This document shows positions 1 through 4,569 of a DNA stretch of 12,609 nt, piece after piece. Position numbers and translations under genes: made by a program. The stretch lies in assembly GCA_903889795.1 (NCBI GenBank), contig CAISYW010000146.1, positions 1 through 12,609 on the forward strand. Direction: 5' to 3'. The notes under the pieces are model-generated. The model was not told the origin of the DNA. It was given only the letters and a program-made list of their open reading frames with translations, and ran no database searches. The DNA comes from an uncultured Chlamydiae bacterium. Its GTDB lineage: Bacteria; Chlamydiota; Chlamydiia; Chlamydiales; SM23-39. Position 1 is the first letter of the stretch, and every line of letters starts with the position of its first letter.

Positions 1-54
1 ATCGAAGCAATGGGGTATACTCCTATGGCAGATATGGTACGAGCTAGGTCATAG
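1..54 (+). CDS. C-terminal end of probable group II intron-encoded protein (partial)
   Basis: Frame 1 is open from the first base to a TAG at 52-54 and encodes IEAMGYTPMADMVRARS. The assignment comes from position: in bacterial group II introns the reverse transcriptase/maturase reading frame sits in domain IV and usually stops shortly before domain V, which here begins about 8 nt after the stop. The 17 residues carry no diagnostic reverse transcriptase motif. A second frame (starting at base 2) is open through both RNA domains to a TAG at 134-136, but it runs across structured intron RNA and is likely spurious. Confidence 0.45.
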   Translation: MEAMGYTPMADMVRARS

Positions 55-61
55 TGATCAT

Positions 62-134
62 GAACCGCCGTATACGGTTCCGTACGTACGGTGGTGTGGA
101 AGGGCGGGAACTGAAAGGCTCCCCCCTATCCGAT
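62..134 (+). ncRNA. Group II intron RNA domains V and VI
   Basis: Domain V: bases 64-72 pair with 87-95 (nine pairs, one G-U wobble at 67/92). Bases 73-76 pair with 81-84 around the loop GUUC (77-80), leaving a two-base CG bulge at 85-86 on the 3' side. The catalytic triad position reads CGC (66-68), a known variant of AGC, with the usual wobble partner. Domain VI: 98-104 and 106-109 pair with 120-131 around a loop at 110-119. A128 is left unpaired 6 nt before the 3' end, where the branch-point adenosine is expected. The 3' splice junction is placed at 134/135 after GAT. Folding was done by eye. Confidence 0.8.
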
Positions 135-234
135 AGGCGGATTCATATTCAATGGCTATCTGACGCAGGCAGAACCGATTTTTGAATCACGAGTGGTATA
201 TAGACAAGCTGTTTGCCAGCTTGAAATAATATAG
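135..234 (+). pseudogene. 3' exon tail of an unidentified gene split by the intron (partial)
   Basis: Just past the proposed splice junction, a frame starting at base 136 stays open to TAG at 232-234 and encodes about 32 residues ending in QAVCQLEII. If the junction is right, base 135 completes a split codon, so this could be the C-terminus of a host gene interrupted by the intron. The pattern of spaced hydrophobic and Ala/Gln residues (YLTQAEPIFESRVVYRQAV) vaguely recalls the C-terminal helix of TolC-type outer membrane factors, but this is too short to claim. It could also be non-coding sequence that is open by chance. Confidence 0.3.
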
Positions 235-244
235 GAGAAAGACA

Positions 245-295
245 ATGTTCAAATTGATACACAAACTATCAGGCCTGAAATGGAAATTTGGTTAG
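245..295 (+). CDS. 16-aa leader ORF overlapping the aldolase start
   Basis: An ATG at 245 encodes MFKLIHKLSGLKWKFG and stops at TAG 293-295. It is preceded by a strong Shine-Dalgarno sequence (AGGAG, 233-237) at 7-nt spacing. This is a better site than that of the following gene, whose ATG at 280 lies inside the leader in another frame. The arrangement suggests translational coupling: ribosomes load at 245, terminate at 295 and restart at 280. The peptide is basic and amphipathic with no recognised family. It may have no function as a peptide, or the strong site may be a remnant of an older upstream start. Confidence 0.35.
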   Translation: MFKLIHKLSGLKWKFG

Positions 296-939
296 AAACG
301 TCGAATCTGAGCGCAGTACAAAAAGCGTATCAAATGGGCGTACTTCATGGTGTCGCAACAAATCCAACGATCGCCGCTCGATCGGGGTTGGCGCTCGAAG
401 ATCTTTTACAAAAGTTATTAAAGACACAAAAAGGTCCCGTGACCGCACAGGTCGTTTCTGCGAAAGCGGAAGCGATGATCCAGCAAGGATTGGCGCTCGC
501 CGCATTTTCCGAGCGTATTAACGTTAAAGTCCCTGTTACGCGTGAAGGCTTGCAAGCCATTTATGAACTTTCTCAAAAAAAAATACCCGTCATCGCAACG
601 TCTGTTTTTGATTTGAACCAAACGCTCCTCGCCGCTCGATCCGGAGCCTCTTATATCTCTCCTAATTTTTCACATATTTGCGAAGCTGATCAGGATGGAA
701 TCGAGGTGTTGCGATCCATGGTCCATCTATTGCAGCATTATGGCTATTCAGCCAAGATTCTCGCGGCTTCTCTGAGATCCACGCAGCAGGCGCAAGAATG
801 CTGTGCTTTAGGCGTTCATGCACTGACTTTAAATGAAACTCTGTTTGATGAGTATGTCACAGATCATCCGATGACGCTGAAGGCCTTGAAAAGCTTTGAG
901 TGCGATTGGAAGACGGCTGCGAAGAGCAAGCTGATTTGA
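280..939 (+). CDS. fsa: Transaldolase-family protein, fructose-6-phosphate aldolase (FSA/TalC)-like
   Basis: A 219-residue class I aldolase of the short transaldolase subfamily, whose usual length is about 215-220. Cytosolic; family members transfer dihydroxyacetone units or reversibly split fructose 6-phosphate. Visible motifs are the N-terminal strand EIWLETSN, ATNPT with Asn28, AQVVS with Gln57, the Schiff-base lysine Lys83 in NVKVPVT, ATSVF, and the late phosphate-site block ILAASLRS. Two positions differ from the E. coli enzyme as I recall it: Glu6 replaces Asp6, and the SPNFSH segment has Asn where FSA has Tyr131 (Phe in transaldolase B) and His where both have Arg. The activity may therefore be altered. 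The ATG at 280 is the only start codon of the usual kind after the in-frame stop at 232-234. Its own ribosome site is weak (AGG at 271-273), so coupling to the leader ORF is likely. The 3' end faces the pseudouridine synthase across 6 bp. Confidence 0.88.
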   Translation: MEIWLETSNLSAVQKAYQMGVLHGVATNPTIAARSGLALEDLLQKLLKTQKGPVTAQVVSAKAEAMIQQGLALAAFSERINVKVPVTREGLQAIYELSQKKIPVIATSVFDLNQTLLAARSGASYISPNFSHICEADQDGIEVLRSMVHLLQHYGYSAKILAASLRSTQQAQECCALGVHALTLNETLFDEYVTDHPMTLKALKSFECDWKTAAKSKLI

Positions 940-945
940 AAAATC

Positions 946-1830
946 TTATTGAATCTCTTGGGTTTTTTGCTCAAACAATGCATCTGTTGCCCCCAACTTT
1001 TTAAAAGAATAGGGAAGCGGCGAGGTAAAGTGCATTTTTTGTTTAGTGAAGGGATGAATAAATGCGATCGATCGGGAGTGGAGGCAAAGCCGATGGATCG
1101 GATCTTCGATGGCGCCATATCTCTGATCGCCCAATATAGGGCAGCCGGCCTCTTTGCAATGGACGCGGATCTGATGTTTGCGTCCTGTTTCTAACATGAG
1201 ACGAACATAGCTATATTTGGTCGAGCGGCGGATCACGTCGAAATGTGATATGGCATGTTTGCCCTCTTCAGAGTCGTGAGCAATCACGACGTCGTAGTTG
1301 GGCAATTCTTTGAGAGAGCAATCCCATGTGCCGCTATCAGCCGGCAGATGTCCTTCAAGAATAGCAAAATATTCTCGATGCATATCGTGCTGTTCGAAGA
1401 GCAGATCGAATTTTTTTTGCGAACCAAAACCACGAGCAAAGAGTAAAATACCGGATGTTTCGCGGTCGATCCGATGAACGGCTAAAATCTGATCTGTTTG
1501 ATAAAAATCACGCAAAATACCAAGAGCATGTCGTTTGCTTAGGGGGTTATCGAGCGGAACACTCAATAATCCAACGGGTTTATCGATGGCAATCAAATAG
1601 CGATCTTCGTAGAGAATGTTAATATTCGCTACCTTTTTAGGGGAGAAGCTGTCGACAGAGCTTAGAGTTTGTCCCTTTTCAGCCATGATGTTATCATGAG
1701 TGATGGGTCTTTTATCGAGCGCAAAGCGTTTGCCTTTGATCCAATGCTGGAGCGTTCGTCGCGAGCTTTGCGGAAAAAGTTGCCGAAGAGCCTCGAGTAC
1801 GCTCATTCGCTCTGGGATTTCAAAGTCCAT
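946..1830 (-). CDS. RluA-family RNA pseudouridine synthase
   Basis: A 294-residue protein that isomerises uridine to pseudouridine in RNA, probably rRNA or tRNA. Residues 1-60 look like an S4-type RNA-binding domain (SVLEALRQLFPQSSRRTLQHWI). The catalytic domain begins near residue 72 with ILYEDRYLIAIDKPVGLLSV. Motif II is VHRIDRETSGILLFA with catalytic Asp122. REYFAILEG (152-160) and LETGRKHQIRVH (213-224) are the other RluA-family blocks. The length suits RluC/RluD-type enzymes, but the target uridine cannot be read from sequence. The S4-like segment contrasts with RluA itself, which lacks one. No good Shine-Dalgarno precedes the start. A TATAAT box lies about 28 bp upstream. The gene follows the release-factor-like gene on the same strand after a 72-bp gap, so it may also be cotranscribed with it. 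Confidence 0.92.
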   Translation of the reverse strand: MDFEIPERMSVLEALRQLFPQSSRRTLQHWIKGKRFALDKRPITHDNIMAEKGQTLSSVDSFSPKKVANINILYEDRYLIAIDKPVGLLSVPLDNPLSKRHALGILRDFYQTDQILAVHRIDRETSGILLFARGFGSQKKFDLLFEQHDMHREYFAILEGHLPADSGTWDCSLKELPNYDVVIAHDSEEGKHAISHFDVIRRSTKYSYVRLMLETGRKHQIRVHCKEAGCPILGDQRYGAIEDPIHRLCLHSRSIAFIHPFTKQKMHFTSPLPYSFKKLGATDALFEQKTQEIQ

Positions 1831-1857
1831 AGATTCAAATCATTTATATTGAAAACT

Positions 1858-1863
1858 ATTATA
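1858..1863 (-). promoter_or_regulatory. Possible -10 box upstream of the pseudouridine synthase
   Basis: Reading leftward, the sequence is exactly TATAAT, 28-33 bp before the start codon at 1830, which would give a 5' leader of about 20 nt. No convincing -35 hexamer lies at 16-18 bp, so this is a weak or activator-dependent promoter, or chance. It sits in the short gap behind the release-factor-like gene. Confidence 0.3.
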
Positions 1864-1902
1864 ACGGAATGGGGACAATAATCGCAGCGGAAATGGAAGC
1901 TT

Positions 1903-2307
1903 TTACTCACTTATCGGTGAACGGCGTGCCAGTTTTAATGAGCCCCGATGCTTTTTCTCCTCGAGCATTTTATCTTTTTGCCGACGTGAGCGCCGTCTTT
2001 TTTGGCGGCGGATCTTTTCAAACTGCTGTTCTTTTTCGCTCTGTTCTTTAAATATTTTACTTTCCAGTTTTTCACACAGCTCTCGGCGGGCGATATAGCG
2101 GTTGAGTTCGCGCGAACGGTCTCGCTGGCATTTGATTTCCAATCCGGTTGGAATATGTTTGAGATAGACGCAGGAGGCTGTTTTATTGATCTTTTGGCCG
2201 CCTTTACCGGAGCCGAGAATGAATTTTTCGATCAGATCCTCTTTGCGAATATGGCAACGCTCCATTCGTTCGGCGAGTTCTTGGATTTTCTCTTTTGAAA
2301 TGGACAT
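1903..2307 (-). CDS. Release-factor-like GGQ-domain protein, probable ribosome-rescue peptidyl-tRNA hydrolase
   Basis: 134 residues consisting only of a class I release-factor catalytic domain and a highly basic tail. The codon-recognition domains of RF1/RF2 are absent. The GGQ motif sits in FILGSGKGGQKINKTAS (residues 29-45) and is followed by CVYLKHIPTGLEIKCQ and RSRELNR, which match release factor domain 3. GGQ proteins of this size (ArfB/YaeJ, mitochondrial C12orf65/MTRFR) release peptides from stalled ribosomes or split large subunits without reading a stop codon. The wording around the motif (LKHIPTGLEIKC) looks closer to the C12orf65 type than to E. coli ArfB, judged from memory. The last 45 residues are Arg/Lys-rich, like the ArfB tail that enters the mRNA channel. 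It is probably transcribed from the consensus promoter at 2343-2371. No clear Shine-Dalgarno lies close to the ATG. Confidence 0.85.
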   Translation of the reverse strand: MSISKEKIQELAERMERCHIRKEDLIEKFILGSGKGGQKINKTASCVYLKHIPTGLEIKCQRDRSRELNRYIARRELCEKLESKIFKEQSEKEQQFEKIRRQKRRRSRRQKDKMLEEKKHRGSLKLARRSPISE

Positions 2308-2342
2308 GGCAGTTTGTTTTTACTAACCTCTGTAAATAATTA

Positions 2343-2371
2343 ATTATAGACGAATCTTAACTGATTGTCAA
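2343..2371 (-). promoter_or_regulatory. Consensus sigma70-type promoter for the release-factor-like gene
   Basis: On the minus strand the -35 box TTGACA (2366-2371) and -10 box TATAAT (2343-2348) are both perfect, with a 17-bp spacer. Transcription should start near 2336, leaving about 29 nt of leader before the ATG at 2305-2307. The leader is AT-rich with a distant AGAGG but no well-spaced Shine-Dalgarno. Confidence 0.8.
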
Positions 2372-2545
2372 TTATTTAAGGTGTCTCTTTAAAAAGTTCA
2401 TTTCGTTCTTTCTGCGTATGTATATATGTATTTGTAAACCGGAATAGTCATCAATCTGATTTTCTGTTACTATTTTGGTATCTTGTTCTGTACAAGGGTT
2501 TTAAAGGCGAATGCTTATTAAAAAAGATTAGATCTCATATCTTCA

Positions 2546-2566
2546 GCTCTTTTTGATCAAAAGAGC
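2546..2566. repeat. Inverted repeat with 8-bp arms
   Basis: GCTCTTTT (2546-2553) and AAAAGAGC (2559-2566) are exact reverse complements around TGATC. No thymine run follows directly on either strand, so it is a poor intrinsic terminator. It could be an operator or an RNA hairpin. It is about 230 bp upstream of the RRM gene. Confidence 0.5.
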
Positions 2567-2594
2567 CTGAGCCAACAGGTGTGAAGGAAATCAT

Positions 2595-2622
2595 TTGCTT
2601 TTATTGGGAATTTTGATAAGAT
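2595..2622 (+). promoter_or_regulatory. Weak candidate promoter for the RRM gene
   Basis: TTGCTT (2595-2600) and TAAGAT (2617-2622) are separated by 16 bp and each matches four of the six consensus bases. The predicted start near 2629 would fall inside the palindrome at 2622-2633 and leave a leader of about 165 nt before the RRM gene. This is a guess among several weak candidates. Confidence 0.25.
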
Positions 2623-2633
2623 TAGACGTCTAA
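2622..2633. promoter_or_regulatory. Perfect 12-bp palindrome, candidate operator
   Basis: TTAGACGTCTAA is identical to its reverse complement. A 12-bp perfect palindrome in the upstream region of a single gene is a typical shape for a dimeric regulator site. The regulator is unknown. Confidence 0.35.
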
Positions 2634-2794
2634 GAGTAAGGTTTATTATAACCAGCTGCTTAGTACGTAAATAAATGTGAAGATTTTTCTTGACTAGGCC
2701 TTCGATTCGAAAATCCGTTCTTACGGTTTCATTGCGTTGCCAATGTTTGGTAGTCTTCGAGTTTTTTCTTTTTTTATCTTTAGGAGTTTAAGGA

Positions 2795-3199
2795 ATGAAT
2801 CCACAAAATCAAAAGCTTTATGTTGGAAATTTGAATTTTGATGCAACAGAAGATCAAGTTCGTGAACAGTTTGCATCACATGGCGAAGTCGCAGAAGTAA
2901 AGATCATCATGGATCGCTTCTCAGGTCGTTCGAGAGGATTTGCGTTTGTTCGCATGGCTACTTCTGACGGAGCTACGAAGGCTAAAGATGCTCTTCATGG
3001 CCAACCTTTTCAAGGCAAAGCATTAGTTATCGATTGGGCGCGTACTGAACAGCGCGATCGTCCAATGGGCGAGCGTCGTGAACGTCCAGCTGGCGGCCCA
3101 GGCGAATTCCGCCCACGCCGTGACTGGGGTGGAAATGGAAATAGTGATCGTGGCGAACGTCGTGAATCTCGCGGCGGCAATGATCGTTATTTTCGTTAA
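2795..3199 (+). CDS. RRM-domain RNA-binding protein with Arg/Gly-rich tail
   Basis: A 134-residue protein with one RNA recognition motif at about residues 7-83. RNP2 is LYVGNL (8-13) and RNP1 is RSRGFAFVRM (46-55); the aromatic residues Tyr9, Phe50 and Phe52 that stack on RNA bases are all present. The tail from about residue 84 is rich in Arg, Gly and Asp with RGG-like pieces, resembling cyanobacterial Rbp proteins and plant glycine-rich RNA-binding proteins. It probably binds single-stranded RNA in the cytoplasm as a chaperone or stability factor; targets are unknown. The ATG has a strong ribosome site (AGGAG 2782-2786, spacing 8). It appears to be monocistronic, with a stem-loop after the stop. 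Bacterial RRM proteins are often cold- or stress-induced, but nothing here proves that. Confidence 0.92.
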   Translation: MNPQNQKLYVGNLNFDATEDQVREQFASHGEVAEVKIIMDRFSGRSRGFAFVRMATSDGATKAKDALHGQPFQGKALVIDWARTEQRDRPMGERRERPAGGPGEFRPRRDWGGNGNSDRGERRESRGGNDRYFR

Positions 3200-3216
3200 T
3201 TGATCGTCTTTTTGAA

Positions 3217-3239
3217 CCGGGTCCTTTAACGGGATCCGG
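3217..3239 (+). terminator. Stem-loop after the RRM gene, possible terminator
   Basis: CCGGGTCC (3217-3224) pairs with GGATCCGG (3232-3239), eight pairs including one G-U, around a 7-nt loop. It begins 18 bp after the RRM stop and lies between the 3' ends of two convergent genes. No uridine tract follows on either strand, so efficiency is uncertain. Confidence 0.4.
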
Positions 3240-3258
3240 CTAGGTTTAACGGGTTCAT

Positions 3259-3711
3259 TTAGCGAAAGCTATCTGAGCCCGTATTCTTTTTATTCAAAAC
3301 AGCTATTGTGAGACGTGAAACGGCAATGAGAGTTTGTTGTTCGTTTCGGATTTGAATATCCCAAATTTGTGTGGACTGACCCAAATGCAGTGGGCGAGCG
3401 GTTGCACTTACCCATCCACTACGCATTGATTTCACGTGGTTCACATTGATTTCCAATCCGACGCAAAACTTGAGTTTGGGGTCGACGCAGAAGTGGGCGG
3501 CTACGCTGCCGATTGTTTCGGCAAGGACGCATGATGCGCCGCCGTGCAAGCATCCCAGAGGTTGAATCGTTCTTTCATCTACAGGCATTTTGGCTTGTAA
3601 ATAATCATCGCCAATTGCGGTGAATTCAATCCCAAGATTGTCCATCAAACGATGGGAAGACCATCGATTGATCTCTTCGATGGTTACGGGAATAAACCAT
3701 ATTTGTTTCAT
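3259..3711 (-). CDS. Hotdog-fold acyl-CoA thioesterase, YdiI/MenI (PaaI-type)
   Basis: 150 residues from the chosen start. It closely follows E. coli YdiI as I remember it: IWF...VTIEEIN near the N-terminus, IGDDYLQAKMPVDERTIQP, LGCLHGGASCVLAETIGS (52-69) with catalytic-site His56 and general-base Glu65, GLEINVNHV, and PLHLGQ. YdiI/MenI hydrolyses 1,4-dihydroxy-2-naphthoyl-CoA in menaquinone synthesis; the paralogue EntH (YbdB) and PaaI clean up other aryl-CoA thioesters. The sequence alone does not fix the substrate, and no other menaquinone gene is in the window. The frame extends 52 codons further upstream, but that part overlaps the divergent operon and does not look conserved. The ATG at 3709-3711 matches the family N-terminus; ATG 3718-3720 is an alternative. 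Confidence 0.9.
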   Translation of the reverse strand: MKQIWFIPVTIEEINRWSSHRLMDNLGIEFTAIGDDYLQAKMPVDERTIQPLGCLHGGASCVLAETIGSVAAHFCVDPKLKFCVGLEINVNHVKSMRSGWVSATARPLHLGQSTQIWDIQIRNEQQTLIAVSRLTIAVLNKKNTGSDSFR

Positions 3712-3731
3712 TGAAAGCATCTCATTATAAT
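3703..3731 (+). promoter_or_regulatory. Candidate promoter for the RNA ligase-archease/rtcB operon
   Basis: TTGTTT (3703-3708) and a perfect TATAAT (3726-3731) are separated by 17 bp. Transcription would start near 3738, giving a leader of about 34 nt before the ATG at 3772. Its -10 box overlaps a minus-strand TATAAT, so the two divergent genes may compete for polymerase. Confidence 0.5.
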
Positions 3732-3752
3732 TTACAATTTCGCTATTGTGAG
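3724..3752 (-). promoter_or_regulatory. Candidate promoter for the hotdog thioesterase
   Basis: On the minus strand, CTCACA (3747-3752, four of six consensus bases) and a perfect TATAAT (3724-3729) are 17 bp apart. Transcription would start near 3717, only about 6 nt before the ATG at 3711, making the message almost leaderless. A second -10-like TATACT at 3751-3756 could provide a longer leader. Confidence 0.45.
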
Positions 3753-3771
3753 TATAGCAGGACTGCCTCTT

Positions 3772-4569
3772 ATGGAAAATAAACGACTTTTTCTGGCGAT
3801 GGAAGTTTTTTCGCCTTGGCCCCAAGTCTTTCCCAATGGAAGGATTTTGCTTGAGCCTGATCGTCATTTGACTTTGCTGTTTTTAGGAGAAAACCATTTG
3901 CCCTCGATTTTAAATTTATTGCAGGAATTTCCCGACCCCGGATTTCATGTGGGATTAGCAGGGATTTTCGATCGGCCGATTTTTTTACCGGACCTTCAGC
4001 CAAAAACGGCCGGATGGCATGTGCATTTGCTGGAACAAAAAGATCTCTTTCATGCATTTCAGCGACGATTATGCCAATGGTTAGAAGAGAAAAACATCGC
4101 TTTTAGCGAGCAAAAAAATGAGTTTCTCGCTCATGTGACGATTGCGCGGCAGCCGTTTGATATTCAAGAATGGAAAAGCTCTTTTCACAAGCTGCCCCTA
4201 TATTTGAAAAATATTCATCTCTGCGAAAGTCTCGGCTTTTCACGCTATAATATCTGCTGGACTCATGAAATTTTAGCTCCATTTGAAGGATTCGAGCATA
4301 CGGCTGATCTTGCCTTTTTGATACGCGGGGAGATAGATGAGCAATTGTTTATTCATGCTAGCTTGGCTCTTGCTTTTCATTTTCCTCCCTTGATTCGCTA
4401 CATGGATGAGATTAAGCCCCAAGGCATTGACGAGCTGATCTTTCAGTTAAATCTCTTGATCGCACGCGCTGATGCGGAGGAAGGATGTCCATTTAAAGCT
4501 GTCAGCTATCATAGCACGATGACTAAACGTGCGAATATTTTTGAATGGGAGATGATTGTCGATGTTTGA
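3772..4569 (+). CDS. Fusion: LigT-type 2'-5' RNA ligase/2H phosphoesterase + archease
   Basis: 265 residues in two parts. Residues 1 to about 170 are a LigT/ThpR-type 2H phosphoesterase: RLFLAMEV at the start, first motif HLTLLFLG (His32, Thr34) and second motif AHVTIAR (His121, Thr123), about 90 residues apart as in the family. These enzymes open 2',3'-cyclic phosphates on RNA ends and can join or break 2'-5' linkages. Residues about 173-265 match archease, the RtcB activator: FEHTADLAF with the metal-binding Asp179, a helix with ELIFQLNLLIARAD, then FKAVSYH and a final MIVDV whose Asp264 corresponds to the C-terminal metal ligand. The archease part is roughly 35 residues shorter than usual. 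ATG 3772 is preferred because AGGA (3759-3762) lies 9 nt upstream and the N-terminus fits LigT; a GTG at 3748 would add eight residues. It overlaps rtcB by 8 nt. The LigT part is clear; the archease call is from motifs read by eye. Confidence 0.85.
   Translation: MENKRLFLAMEVFSPWPQVFPNGRILLEPDRHLTLLFLGENHLPSILNLLQEFPDPGFHVGLAGIFDRPIFLPDLQPKTAGWHVHLLEQKDLFHAFQRRLCQWLEEKNIAFSEQKNEFLAHVTIARQPFDIQEWKSSFHKLPLYLKNIHLCESLGFSRYNICWTHEILAPFEGFEHTADLAFLIRGEIDEQLFIHASLALAFHFPPLIRYMDEIKPQGIDELIFQLNLLIARADAEEGCPFKAVSYHSTMTKRANIFEWEMIVDV

Larger units (their letters stand above)
1..134 (+). mobile_element. Group II intron, 3' terminal part (5' part outside window)
   Basis: The window opens inside a group II intron. 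The order is typical: the end of an intron-encoded protein (stop at 52-54), a short linker, then RNA domain V (about 62-97) and domain VI (98-134) ending in the AY-type terminus GAT at 132-134. Everything upstream (domains I-IV and most of the protein) lies outside the window, so whether the intron is complete and active cannot be judged. It is oriented in the same direction as the downstream aldolase-like gene. The domain V fold is the strong evidence; the protein tail alone would not be convincing. Confidence 0.8.
2372..2794. other. Intergenic region upstream of the RRM gene
   Basis: About 420 bp without a plausible protein gene on either strand. It lies between the promoter of the minus-strand release-factor-like gene and the plus-strand RRM gene, so it should hold the RRM promoter and leader. 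It contains two inverted repeats (2546-2566 and 2622-2633), a TATGTATATATG stretch near 2418-2429, and a pyrimidine-rich run (2763-2780) just before the ribosome binding site. No tRNA or recognised riboswitch was seen by eye. Confidence 0.6.

Noticed and set aside
2..136. Open frame through the intron domains V and VI (frame 2)
   Set aside because: It crosses highly structured intron RNA and begins outside the window; the stop of frame 1 just before domain V fits intron architecture better.
2546..2566. Inverted repeat as an intrinsic terminator
   Set aside because: No uridine tract follows directly on either strand and no gene ends next to it.
3748..3771. GTG start adding eight residues to the LigT-archease protein
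   Set aside because: The ATG at 3772 has a well-spaced AGGA and gives the LigT-type N-terminus.
3712..3867. N-terminal extension of the hotdog thioesterase by 52 codons
   Set aside because: It is Lys/Arg-rich, overlaps the coding start of the divergent operon, and the family N-terminus begins at the ATG at 3709-3711.
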